From positions 124,001 to 188,000 of the forward strand of contig NZ_QGGW01000008.1 in assembly GCF_003148775.1 (NCBI RefSeq): a stretch of 64,000 nt of DNA, given 5' to 3'. Positions 7,898 to 17,471 of this stretch are shown one piece after another. The translations under genes were made by a program, and so were the position numbers. Within the stretch, counting starts at the first letter, position 1; each line of letters begins with the position of its first letter. The notes beneath the pieces were generated by a model that was given only the letters and a program-made list of their open reading frames with translations, had not been told where the DNA came from and did not search any database. The DNA comes from Roseicyclus mahoneyensis. GTDB lineage: Bacteria; Pseudomonadota; Alphaproteobacteria; Rhodobacterales; Rhodobacteraceae.

Positions 7898-10338
7898 GCG
7901 CCGCGCGCCCGGTCCACTGCCGCCAGAACCGCCTCGGCTGTGGCGGGCGCTTGCAGGTCGGGGTAGTTCGGGCCGCAGGCGGCGCAGGCCTCCGACAGCG
8001 CCATCAGCACGGAAATTCCCAGCATGAAGGGCGGCTCGCCCACCGCCTTGGAACGGTAGATCGTATCAACCCGGTTGGGCTGGTCCCAGAGCGCCACGTT
8101 GAAGACGGGTGGGCGGTCCGAACAGGCCGGGATCTTGTAGGTCGAGGGTGCATGCGTGCGCAGCCGCCCTTTGGCATCCCAGACCAGTTCCTCGGTCGTG
8201 AGCCAGCCCGCGCCCTGCACGAAGCCCCCCTCCACCTGCCCGATGTCGAGCGCGGGGTTCAGCGACGCACCCGCGTCATGCAAGATGTCGGTGCGCAAGA
8301 TGCGGTTCTCGCCCGTCAGCGTGTCGATCACGACCTCGGAGCAGGCCGCGCCATAGGCGAAGTAGAAGAACGGCCGCCCCTTGCCCGCGATCCGGTCCCA
8401 AAGCAGGCCGGGCGTCTTGTAGAACCCCGTCGCCGACAGGCTGACACGAGCCATGTAGCTCCGCTTCACCGCCTCCTCGAAGGGCATTTCAGCGACACCA
8501 GCGCGGACCATTCCGCCCTCGAACACCACCTGTTCCGCGTCGGCCTGCAATTCCGGCGCCACCACGGCGGCGATGCGGTCGCGGATCGTGTCGCAGGCGA
8601 TCTGCACCGCCATGCCGTTCAGGTCGCTGCCGGAACTGGCCGCCGTGGCAGAGGTGTTGGGCACTTTTGCCGTATCGGTCGCGGTGATCCTGACCCTGTC
8701 CATGCCCACGCCGAACCTGCTTGCGGCCACCTGCGCCACCTTCTGGAAAAGGCCCTGTCCCATCTCGGTGCCGCCGTGGTTCATGTGGATCGACCCGTCT
8801 TGGTAGACATGCACGAGCGCGCCTGCCTGGTTCAGATGGGTCAGCGTGAAGGAAATGCCGAACTTGACCGGCGTCAGCGCGATGCCCCGCTTGAGCACCG
8901 GCTTCGCGTCATTCCACGCGGCAATCGCTGCCCGTCGCCCGGCATAGTCGCAGCTTGTGGCCAGCCGGTCGGTCAGCCCGTGCAAGATGAAATCCTCGAC
9001 CTGCATGCCATAGGGTGTCAGCCCGTCCCTTGCTGTCACCGGCACTGGCGAATGGGCGCCTCCATAGCGGCTGCTACCCCCTGCGGTCTGCTTCACCTTA
9101 ACCGCCCGCCGTCCGGCCAGATCCGCAGTGGCCAGTCGCTTCCTCTTCTCTGTTTCGAAAATATCCCCGCCGGAGGCTCCCGCACTCGCCACGGCCGCCT
9201 CGGCATAATAGTTAAGCCGCCGTACCTCCAACGGATCTCGGCCCAGCACATGGGCGACGTGGTCCATCACCCGCTCGATCCCCACCATTCCTTGCGGCCC
9301 GCCAAAGCCGCGAAAGGCCGTGGCGCTTTGGTGGTTGGTGCGCAGGCGGTGCGAGGTGATACGGGCGGCGGGCAGATCGTAGGCATTGTCGGCATGCAGC
9401 ATCGCCCGGTCAGCCACAGGCAGCGACAGATCCATCGACCAGCCGCAGCGCAGGAAGTGGGTGAAATCGACCGCCACAAGCCGCCCCTCTGCGTCGAACC
9501 CTGCGCGGTAGTCGACCCGGATGTCGTGGCGCTTGCCGGTCACGGTGAAATCGTCGTCGCGGTCGTAACGCATCTTGGCGGGACGGCCGGTGCGGGATGC
9601 GGCGATGGCGCAGGCGATGGCCAGCGCATTGCCCTGGCTTTCCTTGCCGCCGAACCCCCCGCCCATCCGCCGCACCTCGACGCGGATGGCGTGCATGGGC
9701 ACGCCAAGCGCATCGGCGACCTTGTGCTGGATCTCGGTCGGGTGCTGGGTCGAGGACTGGACAATCATGTCGCCGCCTTCTTGCGGCAGGGCCAGTGCCG
9801 ATTGCCCCTCAAGGTAGAAATGTTCCTGCCCGCCGACCTCGATCCGGCCCTCGATGACATTGGGTGCACGGGCCAGCGCGGCCTCGACATCGCCCTTGCC
9901 ATAGACCCGTGGGCCATCCTCGAAGCGGGACCCCGCCGCCAGCGCGTCATCGACGCTCAGGATCGGTGTTTCTTCGGCATAATCGACCTGTGCCAGCGCT
10001 GCGGCCTTGCGCGCGGCCAGATGGCTGTCCGCGATCACCACAAACATCGGCTGACCCGCGTAATGGATCGTTCCATCCGACAGCAAGGGCTCGTCATGCG
10101 CCGAGGGGGAGCAATCGGGGATCACCGCGAAATCCCCGCCTGTCATCACATCGACCACACCGGGTGCGGCGCGCACGGCGTCAATGTTCAGCGCGGTGAT
10201 CTTTCCGCGCGCGATGGTCGACAGGCCAAAGGCCAGATGCACGCACCCCTCGGGCACGGGGATGTCATCGACATAGCGCGCCTGCCCGGTCACATGCAGG
10301 GTGGCCGCGTCATGGGGCAGGGGTTTGGCGACGCTCAC
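7894..10338 (-). CDS. xdhB: Xanthine dehydrogenase, molybdopterin-binding large subunit
   Basis: An 814-residue catalytic subunit that hydroxylates hypoxanthine and xanthine at the Mo centre. Visible family marks include 'GQPMFVV' and 'EGRIEVGGQEHFYLE' early, GGGFGGKE, TAFRGFGGPQG, QGLFQKVAQVAA, and near the C-terminus KAVGEPPFML, whose Glu matches the catalytic base. It is longer than typical XdhB because of extra sequence of roughly 60 residues between LNYYAE and LTPYGMQVED (about residues 380-440); that extra part contains a copy of the dispersed repeat (see 9144-9180) in frame. Follows xdhA by 22 bases and overlaps xdhC by four. Confidence 0.95.
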   Translation of the reverse strand: MSVAKPLPHDAATLHVTGQARYVDDIPVPEGCVHLAFGLSTIARGKITALNIDAVRAAPGVVDVMTGGDFAVIPDCSPSAHDEPLLSDGTIHYAGQPMFVVIADSHLAARKAAALAQVDYAEETPILSVDDALAAGSRFEDGPRVYGKGDVEAALARAPNVIEGRIEVGGQEHFYLEGQSALALPQEGGDMIVQSSTQHPTEIQHKVADALGVPMHAIRVEVRRMGGGFGGKESQGNALAIACAIAASRTGRPAKMRYDRDDDFTVTGKRHDIRVDYRAGFDAEGRLVAVDFTHFLRCGWSMDLSLPVADRAMLHADNAYDLPAARITSHRLRTNHQSATAFRGFGGPQGMVGIERVMDHVAHVLGRDPLEVRRLNYYAEAAVASAGASGGDIFETEKRKRLATADLAGRRAVKVKQTAGGSSRYGGAHSPVPVTARDGLTPYGMQVEDFILHGLTDRLATSCDYAGRRAAIAAWNDAKPVLKRGIALTPVKFGISFTLTHLNQAGALVHVYQDGSIHMNHGGTEMGQGLFQKVAQVAASRFGVGMDRVRITATDTAKVPNTSATAASSGSDLNGMAVQIACDTIRDRIAAVVAPELQADAEQVVFEGGMVRAGVAEMPFEEAVKRSYMARVSLSATGFYKTPGLLWDRIAGKGRPFFYFAYGAACSEVVIDTLTGENRILRTDILHDAGASLNPALDIGQVEGGFVQGAGWLTTEELVWDAKGRLRTHAPSTYKIPACSDRPPVFNVALWDQPNRVDTIYRSKAVGEPPFMLGISVLMALSEACAACGPNYPDLQAPATAEAVLAAVDRARGA
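9144..9180 (+). repeat. Dispersed repeat copy 2, in frame inside xdhB
   Basis: The core CTTCTCTGTTTCGAAAATAT (9144-9163) is identical to the intergenic cores at 669 and 17083, followed by CCCCGCCGGAGGC. Read on the coding (minus) strand it gives GGDIFETEK within XdhB and keeps the frame open. The two large hairpins of the intergenic copies are reduced here to a short GCC-GGA-GGC. Confidence 0.8.
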
Positions 10339-10360
10339 TGGGAACCCTCCGGTTCGACAC

Positions 10361-11761
10361 TCATGCCCGCACCGCCAGCACGTTCACCGCCTCGCCGCAG
10401 CTTTCGAGGAAATACCGTGTCAGCATGCCTTCGGCGGCGCGCAACCGATAGGCGGCCGAGGCGCGCATGTCCGAAAGTGGCGTGAAATCCTGCTCGACTG
10501 CGGCCTGCGCCGCCGTCACTGTCGCCTCGGTCCACGGCTGTCCGATCAGCGCTGCCTCGACTTGGGCCGCGCGCTTGGGCACTCCCGCCATCCCGCCAAA
10601 GGCGATGCGGGCGTCGGTCACCGTGCCGTCATCGAGCGTCACGTTGAAACAGCCGCAAACCGCCGAGATGTCCTGATCGAAGCGTTTGGAGAGCTTGTAA
10701 CAGGCCAGCCGGTCGGGCTGAACGGGGATGCTGACCGCCTCGACGAATTCGCCGGGGGCGCGGTCCTGCTTGCCGTAGTCGAGGAAAAAATCCTCGAGCG
10801 GCAGGGTGCGGCGGGTATCGCCCTTGCGCAGATGCAGCGTCGCGCCCAGCGCGATCAGCGCGGGGGGGCTGTCGCCGATGGGCGAGCCATTGGCGATGTT
10901 GCCGCCGATGGTCGCCGCATTGCGCACCTGCACCGAGCCGTAGCGTCGGATCAGTTCGGCGAAGGCCGGGTGACGTTCAGCGATGAAACTGCCAAGCTCG
11001 GTCAGGCTGGTCATGGCCCCGATGCGGATTGTGTCGCTATTGGCAACAATCCCACGCAAGTCGGCGCATTGGTTCAGGAATGCTATGGGGGCGAGGTCGC
11101 GGAGCCCCTTGGTCACCCAGAGCCCCACATCGGTCGCGCCTGCGATCAGGGTGGCATCGGGGTGGGCTTGGTACCAGTCGGCGAGCGCATCGCTTGAGGT
11201 CGGGCAGGCGGGGGGCAAGCCCCCCGAAGTGCATATTTGTGGAAAGATGAAGGAAGCTGCGCGGAGTGTTTCGGCATCGCTCCGCATCCAGTCCGGCACC
11301 GGCGCGGATACCGCCGCCTCGGCCGCGCGCAGGATCGGGGCGTAGCCCGTGCAGCGGCAGAGGTTTCCGGCGAGCTGATCGTCATGGTCGGTGCGCCCGT
11401 TCAGATGCGCGACTGCCATGCTCACCACGAACCCCGGCGTGCAGAAGCCGCATTGCGATCCGTGATGCGCGACCATCGCCTTCTGCACCGGGTGGAGTGT
11501 GCCGTCAGGCCCGGCGATCCCCTCGATCGTGCGCACGGCGCGGCCCTGCAGTTGCGGCAAAAACAGGATGCAGGCGTTCAGCGCGCAGGCTGTGCCGTCG
11601 GGGTCTGTCACCATGACCGTGCAGGCGCCGCAATCGCCCTCGTTGCAGCCTTCCTTGGTGCCGGTCAGGTGCCGCGCCTCGCGCAGCCAGTCCAGAAGCG
11701 TGACGGTCGGCCCCGCCTCCACGTCCTGAGGTTTCCCGTTCAGAAGAAACCGGATGCTCAT
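10361..11761 (-). CDS. xdhA: Xanthine dehydrogenase, iron-sulfur/FAD small subunit
   Basis: First gene of the operon; 466 residues. The N-terminal plant-type [2Fe-2S] domain has [12 protein letters not shown]; the second cluster domain has CGFCTPGF and [12 protein letters not shown]-binding domain follows ([36 protein letters not shown]), then the C-terminal CO_deh_flav_C part. It passes electrons from the Mo centre in XdhB to NAD+. The linker between the Fe-S and FAD domains (about residues 165-190, [18 protein letters not shown]) is encoded by a copy of the dispersed repeat. The start ATG at 11761 gives the standard N-terminus '[10 protein letters not shown]'. Confidence 0.95.
   Translation of the reverse strand: MSIRFLLNGKPQDVEAGPTVTLLDWLREARHLTGTKEGCNEGDCGACTVMVTDPDGTACALNACILFLPQLQGRAVRTIEGIAGPDGTLHPVQKAMVAHHGSQCGFCTPGFVVSMAVAHLNGRTDHDDQLAGNLCRCTGYAPILRAAEAAVSAPVPDWMRSDAETLRAASFIFPQICTSGGLPPACPTSSDALADWYQAHPDATLIAGATDVGLWVTKGLRDLAPIAFLNQCADLRGIVANSDTIRIGAMTSLTELGSFIAERHPAFAELIRRYGSVQVRNAATIGGNIANGSPIGDSPPALIALGATLHLRKGDTRRTLPLEDFFLDYGKQDRAPGEFVEAVSIPVQPDRLACYKLSKRFDQDISAVCGCFNVTLDDGTVTDARIAFGGMAGVPKRAAQVEAALIGQPWTEATVTAAQAAVEQDFTPLSDMRASAAYRLRAAEGMLTRYFLESCGEAVNVLAVRA
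11211..11252 (-). repeat. Dispersed repeat copy 3, in frame inside xdhA
   Basis: On the minus strand the order is core CTTCATCTTTCCACAAATAT (11252-11233), a short spacer, then the hairpin GGGGGGC-TTG-CCCCCC type (11225-11211). This is the GGAAAGATGAAG variant of the core, as at 49126-49147. It encodes part of the XdhA interdomain linker without breaking the frame. Confidence 0.75.
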
Positions 11762-11976
11762 GTGATATGCCTGCCGCGATACCGGTTCGGGGTGGTCGTC
11801 CGGCGCTCGATGCGGCGTAGAGCGCGGGCCCGTGTGCGTGTTTGACCGGATGGTAGAAAAACCCGGTCCGCGCCGCATTGCAAGCCTTGTGCGGGGCGCG
11901 GCTGCGCTTGATCGAGGCAATCGCCCGTTTTTCGGGCGTTCGTCTGGAACGGCGCGCGCATCATGCTGGCGGCGGC

Positions 11977-12195
11977 TGGCAGCCGCACGGGGTCGATCCT
12001 GACGGTCCCGCCTGTGGAAAAGCGGACGGGCAGGCGCACCGCGTCGAAACCCGCCGCCGCGATGGCGTCGAGATGGGCGGTTGTAAGAGTGGGTCCCCGG
12101 ACCTCGCCCCACGGCGATTCACTGAGTTTCGACAGGGTCGCGCAGCGCTCTGCCGGAAAGGCCGCCGCAACCGACGGCACAAGGCCCTGCACCAT
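11977..12195 (-). pseudogene. Remnant of a glycoside hydrolase family 5-like gene (N-terminal fragment)
   Basis: Read leftward, the stretch AAFPAERCATLS...[21 protein letters not shown]...RIDPVRLP resembles the N-terminal part of secreted GH5 (cellulase-like) proteins, in which 'I..AGFD.VRLPVRW' precedes the first barrel strands. The resemblance stops after about 70 residues, there is no catalytic Glu, and no barrel follows before the xdhA start. The rest of 11762-12256 holds no gene that I can support; it must contain the divergent promoters of xdhA and dnaE. Similarity was judged by eye only. Confidence 0.45.
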
Positions 12196-12256
12196 CCACA
12201 ATATGATGTGGCTCAAGCCTTCCCATGTCGGCCTTGCGCGCCTAGCATGCCGATCC

Positions 12257-15200
12257 ATGACCAGTCCCCGATTCATTCATCTGCGCGTGCATACCGAATA
12301 TTCGCTGCTGGAAGGCGCGATGCGCGTCAAGAAATTGCCCGCGATGGTGGCCGAGGCCGGCATGCCCGCTGTCGCCGTGACCGACACCAACAACATGTTC
12401 TGCGCGCTGGAATTCTCGGAAACCGCCGCCAAGGCGGGCGTACAGCCCATTATCGGCTGCCAGATCGATGTGGATTACGACCCGGTGCGGCCGGGCGAGC
12501 GATCGGTGCCTGCGGCGGCACTTGTGCTGCTGGCGCAGGACCGGCAGGGCTACCAGAACCTGATGAAGCTCAACACCTGCCTCTATTTGCGCGGCGACGG
12601 CACGCTGCCGCATGTGACGCTGGAAGAGCTGGTCGCTCATGGCGCGGGTCTGATCTGCCTGACAGGCGGGCCCGATGGCGCTTTGGGGCGGCTGATCCGG
12701 ACCGGGAACATGGCCAAGGCCGAGGCGCTCTTGACCCGGCTGGAAGCGATCTTTGGCGACCGCCTCTACCTCGAATTGCAACGCCATCCCGGCGAGAAGG
12801 GCCTGCCTGAGGCCGAGCGCGTGACCGAGCGCCCGACCATCGAACTGGCCTATGAGCGCGGCCTGCCGCTGGTGGCGACGAACGACGTGTATTTCCCGAA
12901 ACCCGGCATGTTCGAGGCCCATGACGCGCTGATCTGCATCGCCCAAGGCGCCTATGTCGACCAGTCCGAGCCGCGCCGCCGTCTGACGCCGCAGCACCAT
13001 TTCAAATCGCCCGAGGAGATGGCGGCGTTGTTTGCCGATCTGCCCGAGGCGCTGGAAAACACCGTCGAGATCGCGCGCCGCTGCGCCTATCGCGCACGGA
13101 CCCATGACCCGATCTTGCCCCGCTTTGCCGAGGACGAGGTGCAGGAGTTGCGTCGTCAGGCCCAAGACGGGCTGGCCGCCCGGCTCGCGGTCGTTCCTCA
13201 TGCCGCGCCGGTGGAGGAGTATCACAGGCGTCTCGAGTTCGAGCTGGGCATCATCGAGGGGATGGGCTTTCCGGGCTATTTCCTGATCGTCGCCGATTTC
13301 ATCAAATGGGCCAAGGACGAGGGGATTCCCGTGGGGCCGGGGCGAGGGTCGGGTGCCGGTTCGCTCGTGGCCTATGCATTGACGATCACAGACCTTGATC
13401 CGCTGCGCTACTCGCTCCTGTTCGAGCGGTTTTTGAACCCCGAGCGGGTCTCGATGCCCGACTTCGACATCGACTTCTGCATGGACCGCCGCGAAGAGGT
13501 GATCCGCTATGTGCAGCAGAAATATGGCCGCGACCGGGTGGGCCAGATCATCACCTTCGGCGCGCTTTTGTCCAAGGCTGCGGTGCGCGACGTGGGGCGC
13601 GTCTTGCAGATGCCCTTCATGCAGGTCGACCGGCTGTCGAAGATGATCCCGCTCGACGGGGTGAAACCTGTCTCGATCAGTCAGGCCGTAGCACAAGAGG
13701 AACGCATCCGCGACGAGATGCGCGAAAGCGATCAGGACCGGCGCGAGGGGCGCACCAACCCGGTGCGCCGCCTGTTCGACTATGCCGAAAAGATTGAAGG
13801 TTTGCTCCGAAACGCCTCCACCCATGCGGCGGGCGTGGTGATCGGGGACCGGCCGCTCGACGAATTGGTGCCGCTCTACCGCGACCCGAGATCCGACATG
13901 CCCGCGACCCAGTTCAACATGAAATGGGTGGAACCGGCGGGGCTGGTGAAGTTCGACTTTCTCGGCCTCAAGACCCTGACGGTGGTGCAAAACGCGATCG
14001 AGCTGATCCACGCTTCGGGCCGCCAGCTGCATGAGGCGCCGGACGGCACGCGGCTTTATGACCCTGCGCCCGGCGCTGAAAACCAGATCAACGCCATCCC
14101 GCTGGACGACGCGAAAACCTACGCGCTTTATGCCTCGGCCAAGACGGTCGCCGTGTTCCAGGTGGAAAGCTCGGGCATGATGGACGCGCTGCGCCGGATG
14201 AAACCGGACTGCATCGAGGATATCATCGCCCTTGTCGCGCTCTACCGTCCCGGCCCGATGGAGAACATCCCGAAATTCTGCGAGGTCAAGAACGGCATCT
14301 CCGGGCGTGACATGCTGCACCCCTCCATCGACCATATCCTCGACGAGACGCAGGGCATCATCGTCTATCAGGAACAGGTGATGCAGATCGCGCAGGAGAT
14401 GGCGGGCTATTCGCTTGGCGGGGCCGACCTGCTGCGCCGCGCCATGGGCAAGAAGATCAAGGAGGCGATGGACGCCGAACGCCCCAAGTTCGAGGCGGGT
14501 GCCGCGGCCAACGGGGTCGATGCCGCGAAAGCCTCCGAGGTTTTCGACCTGCTCGAGAAATTCGCCAATTACGGCTTCAACAAATCCCACGCCGCCGCCT
14601 ATGCGGTGGTCAGCTACCAGACCGCCTGGCTCAAGGCCAATCATCCGGTCGAATTCATGGCCGCGGTGATGAACTGCGACATCCACCTGACCGACAAGCT
14701 GGGCATCTACCGCCAAGAGGTCGCGCGGCTGGGGATAGGGGTGGTCGCGCCTTGCGTCAACCGCTCCGCCCCCACCTTCACGGTGGAGGAGGGCCGCATC
14801 CTCTACGCACTTGGCGCGCTCAAGAACGTGGGCGTGGACGCGATGCGCCTGATCCACGCGGCGCGCCAGACGCCAACCGGCGAGAAACCCTTCACCACGC
14901 TGTTCGATCTCGCCCGCCGGGTCGACCTCAAGCGGGTGGGCAAGCGCTCGCTGGAAATGCTGGTGCGCGCGGGCGCCTTCGACACGCTCGACCGCAACCG
15001 TGCCCGCGTCTTTGCCGCGCTCGACGCGCTGACCGCCTATTCCGCCGCGATCCATGATGCCGCGGCTTCCGATCAGGTGTCGCTCTTCGGCGAGGCGGGC
15101 GAGGATCTGCGAGAGCCGCGCCTGCCCGAGTGCGACGACTGGCTGCCCGCCGAACGGCTGGCCGGCGAGCATCAGGCCATCGGCTTCTATCTCTCGGGCC

Positions 15201-15787
15201 ATCCGCTGGACGACTACATGCCCGCGCTCCGGCGCAAGGGCGTGCAGACGCTGGAGGAGGTGACACGCAAAGTGCAGGGCGGTCCTTTCGTGGCGAAAAT
15301 GGCCGGTGCCGTCTCCGCCCGGCAGGAGCGCAAGTCGCAAAAGGGCAACCGCTTCGCCTTTGTCTCGCTGTCCGACCCCACGGGGCTTTACGAGGTCACG
15401 CTGTTCTCCGACGTGCTCGAGGTCGCGCGCCCCCATCTGGAAACGGGGATGAACGTGATCTTGCAGGTCGAGGCGACCTATGAAGCCGACCAGCTGAAAC
15501 TCCTGTGCCGCCGGGTGGAGCCCATCGACAGCGCCGTCGCTGCCGAGGCCACCGGCCTGCGCGTCTTCGTCGAGGGCGAGACCGGCATCGCCTCGGTCCG
15601 CTCGCTCCTGACCCGCATGGCCAAGGATGCCGCCCGCGCCGCGCGCGGCCCGATCCACCTGTGCCTGATGCACCCCGACCTGCCGGGCGAGGTGGAGCTG
15701 GTACTGGGCGATGATTTCCCCGTCTCGCCCCAGATCAAGGGCGCGCTGCGCTCCATGGAGGGCGTGGTGACGGTGGAGGAGGTTTGA
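12257..15787 (+). CDS. dnaE: DNA polymerase III, alpha subunit
   Basis: The 1176-residue replicative polymerase. It opens with the PHP domain (FIHLRVHTEYSLLEGA, then AVTDTNNMFCALEF); the palm carries GPGRGSGAGSLVAY, the catalytic PDFDIDFCMDRR with two Asp, and KFDFLGLKTL with the third. Helix-hairpin-helix and OB-fold regions follow ('VAKMAGAVSARQERKSQKGN', 'FAFVSLSDPTGLYEVTLFSD'). Length is normal for DnaE. The ATG at 12257 gives the standard short N-terminus; an open frame extends upstream but has no family similarity. It stands alone, divergent from the xdh operon and 40 bases upstream of an MFS gene on the same strand. Confidence 0.97.
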   Translation: MTSPRFIHLRVHTEYSLLEGAMRVKKLPAMVAEAGMPAVAVTDTNNMFCALEFSETAAKAGVQPIIGCQIDVDYDPVRPGERSVPAAALVLLAQDRQGYQNLMKLNTCLYLRGDGTLPHVTLEELVAHGAGLICLTGGPDGALGRLIRTGNMAKAEALLTRLEAIFGDRLYLELQRHPGEKGLPEAERVTERPTIELAYERGLPLVATNDVYFPKPGMFEAHDALICIAQGAYVDQSEPRRRLTPQHHFKSPEEMAALFADLPEALENTVEIARRCAYRARTHDPILPRFAEDEVQELRRQAQDGLAARLAVVPHAAPVEEYHRRLEFELGIIEGMGFPGYFLIVADFIKWAKDEGIPVGPGRGSGAGSLVAYALTITDLDPLRYSLLFERFLNPERVSMPDFDIDFCMDRREEVIRYVQQKYGRDRVGQIITFGALLSKAAVRDVGRVLQMPFMQVDRLSKMIPLDGVKPVSISQAVAQEERIRDEMRESDQDRREGRTNPVRRLFDYAEKIEGLLRNASTHAAGVVIGDRPLDELVPLYRDPRSDMPATQFNMKWVEPAGLVKFDFLGLKTLTVVQNAIELIHASGRQLHEAPDGTRLYDPAPGAENQINAIPLDDAKTYALYASAKTVAVFQVESSGMMDALRRMKPDCIEDIIALVALYRPGPMENIPKFCEVKNGISGRDMLHPSIDHILDETQGIIVYQEQVMQIAQEMAGYSLGGADLLRRAMGKKIKEAMDAERPKFEAGAAANGVDAAKASEVFDLLEKFANYGFNKSHAAAYAVVSYQTAWLKANHPVEFMAAVMNCDIHLTDKLGIYRQEVARLGIGVVAPCVNRSAPTFTVEEGRILYALGALKNVGVDAMRLIHAARQTPTGEKPFTTLFDLARRVDLKRVGKRSLEMLVRAGAFDTLDRNRARVFAALDALTAYSAAIHDAAASDQVSLFGEAGEDLREPRLPECDDWLPAERLAGEHQAIGFYLSGHPLDDYMPALRRKGVQTLEEVTRKVQGGPFVAKMAGAVSARQERKSQKGNRFAFVSLSDPTGLYEVTLFSDVLEVARPHLETGMNVILQVEATYEADQLKLLCRRVEPIDSAVAAEATGLRVFVEGETGIASVRSLLTRMAKDAARAARGPIHLCLMHPDLPGEVELVLGDDFPVSPQIKGALRSMEGVVTVEEV

Positions 15788-15827
15788 GCCCTTCCCATCC
15801 GCCCCGGGCCCGCCTAGCGTCGCGCCC

Positions 15828-17051
15828 ATGACCGCGCCCCTTTCCCCCCTCGACAGCCGCGCCTCCTGGACGCGCCTCGGCTTGTCGCTCATGATCTCGC
15901 TCATCGGCAATGTCGGCATGTGGGCGATCATCGTGATCTTGCCCGCCGTGCAGGCGGAATTCGGCGTGGACCGGGCCGATGCGTCGATCCCCTACACGCT
16001 GACCATGCTGGGCTTTGCCTTGGGCAATTTCGCCATTGGCCGGGCGGTGGACCGCTACGGCGTCGCGCGCTCGCTCGCGGCCTCGGCGGTGCTGATGGCG
16101 GCGGGCTACGGGGCAGCGGCGATGGCCCCCAACATCGCCACGCTCTCGGCGCTGCAATTCCTGATCGGCTTCGGCACCGCGACCAGCTTCGGCCCGCTGA
16201 TCGCCGATGTCTCTCAATGGTTCCTCAAGCGCCGCGGCATCGCGGTCGCCATCATCGCATCGGGCAACTACCTGTCGGGCGCGATCTGGCCGCTCATCCT
16301 TGCCGATATCCTCGCAGGCCCCGGCTGGCGCACCGCCTACCTCATCATCGCTGCCACGACGCTCCTCGTCATGCTGCCTGCAACATGGCTCTTGCGCAAA
16401 CCCCTGCCCGAGGGGGCGCTGCTGGCCTCGGAAACCGCCGCATCGCTCAGGGCGCGCGACACCGGCCTCAGCCCGCAGGCGCTCACATGGTTGCTCGCCG
16501 CCGCGGGCATCGGCTGCTGTGTCGCCATGGCCATGCCGCAGGTCCATATCGTCGCCTATTGCACCGATCTGGGCTACGGCCCCGCCGTCGGTGCGGAAAT
16601 GCTCTCGCTCATGCTGCTGGGTGGCGTCGCCTCGCGCCTTGTCTCGGGGCTTCTGGCCGACCGGCTCGGCGGGGTGCTGACCCTGCTCATCGGCTCCACG
16701 CTGCAGATGCTGGCGCTCATGCTCTACCTGCCCACGACGGGGCTGACCTCGCTCTACCTCGTCTCGCTCATCTTCGGGCTCAGCCAGGGCGGCATCGTGC
16801 CCGCCTATGCCATCATCGTGCGCGAATACCTGCCCGCGCGTGAGGCCGGCGCGCGCGTCGGCTTCGTCATCATGGCGACGATCCTCGGCATGGCGCTGGG
16901 CGGCTGGCTCTCGGGTCTGATCTACGACCTCACCGGCTCCTACCGCTGGGCGTTTCTCAACGGCATCGCCTTCAACGCGCTGAACGTGGGCATCATGCTG
17001 GTGATTTTGCTGCGATCCCGACCGCGCAGCCCCCGAATGGTTCAAGCGTAA
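15828..17051 (+). CDS. Major facilitator superfamily transporter
   Basis: A 407-residue inner-membrane carrier with about twelve hydrophobic helices. The inter-helix 2-3 loop 'GRAVDRYGVARS' fits the MFS motif (G-x3-D-R-x-G-x-R), repeated in weaker form in the second half as 'SGLLADRLGGVLTL'. Both halves have the usual glycine-rich helices. The substrate is not evident; the best general match is to monocarboxylate/oxalate-formate antiporter-like MFS carriers, inferred from overall pattern only. Starts 40 bases after dnaE on the same strand; a dispersed repeat lies directly after its stop. Confidence 0.85.
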   Translation: MTAPLSPLDSRASWTRLGLSLMISLIGNVGMWAIIVILPAVQAEFGVDRADASIPYTLTMLGFALGNFAIGRAVDRYGVARSLAASAVLMAAGYGAAAMAPNIATLSALQFLIGFGTATSFGPLIADVSQWFLKRRGIAVAIIASGNYLSGAIWPLILADILAGPGWRTAYLIIAATTLLVMLPATWLLRKPLPEGALLASETAASLRARDTGLSPQALTWLLAAAGIGCCVAMAMPQVHIVAYCTDLGYGPAVGAEMLSLMLLGGVASRLVSGLLADRLGGVLTLLIGSTLQMLALMLYLPTTGLTSLYLVSLIFGLSQGGIVPAYAIIVREYLPAREAGARVGFVIMATILGMALGGWLSGLIYDLTGSYRWAFLNGIAFNALNVGIMLVILLRSRPRSPRMVQA

Positions 17052-17082
17052 CCCGCCATTAAGGTTAACGCGCGCCCGCCCG

Positions 17083-17142
17083 CTTCTCTGTTTCGAAAAT
17101 ATCCCGGGGGAACGGCCAAAGGCCGTGGGGGCAGAGCCCCCC
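17083..17142 (+). repeat. Dispersed composite repeat, copy 4 (best example)
   Basis: Core CTTCTCTGTTTCGAAAATAT (17083-17102), spacer CCCGGGGGA, hairpin ACGGCC-AAA-GGCCGT (17112-17126), hairpin GGGGGC-AGA-GCCCCC (17127-17141). It fills most of the space between the convergent MFS and slyX genes. The pair of hairpins could also act as a bidirectional terminator, although no T-run follows. Confidence 0.8.
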
Positions 17143-17153
17143 AGTCCCGTCCC

Positions 17154-17357
17154 TCACCAATGCGGCGGCTTCTGATCCGCCAGCGGCACGGTCCCGCTCG
17201 CGTCCACCTCGCGCTCGGCCTCGCGCTGCATCAGCATCTCGACCCGCCGGGTCAGCCGCGCGATCTCGGCATCTTGCCGCGCCACGACCTCCGACAGGTC
17301 ATCGGCCACCCGTTCCAGATGCGCCATCCGTTCTTCCAGTGTCACCGCGTCGGTCAT
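17154..17357 (-). CDS. slyX: SlyX family protein
   Basis: A 67-residue cytosolic protein, nearly all of it one coiled coil: '[19 protein letters not shown]' and '[18 protein letters not shown]' carry heptad hydrophobics. It ends with KPPHW, matching the PPHY/W tail typical of SlyX. The biochemical role of the family is unknown. It is divergent from hisS, with 114 bases between the two starts. Confidence 0.85.
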   Translation of the reverse strand: MTDAVTLEERMAHLERVADDLSEVVARQDAEIARLTRRVEMLMQREAEREVDASGTVPLADQKPPHW

Positions 17358-17471
17358 GGCTCGTCCCCGTCATCGCCCGTTTCCCCAAGGCTCTGCCCCG
17401 CCGCCGCCTTGCCGTCAACGCCCCCCTCGGATAGAGGTCGCGCGACCGCTCCCCGAGGCACGACGCACGCC

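Noticed and set aside
12242-15931. Open frame of more than 1200 codons on the minus strand opposite dnaE
   Set aside because: It is an antisense shadow. dnaE has all catalytic motifs on the plus strand, and the antisense product shows no domain-like sequence.
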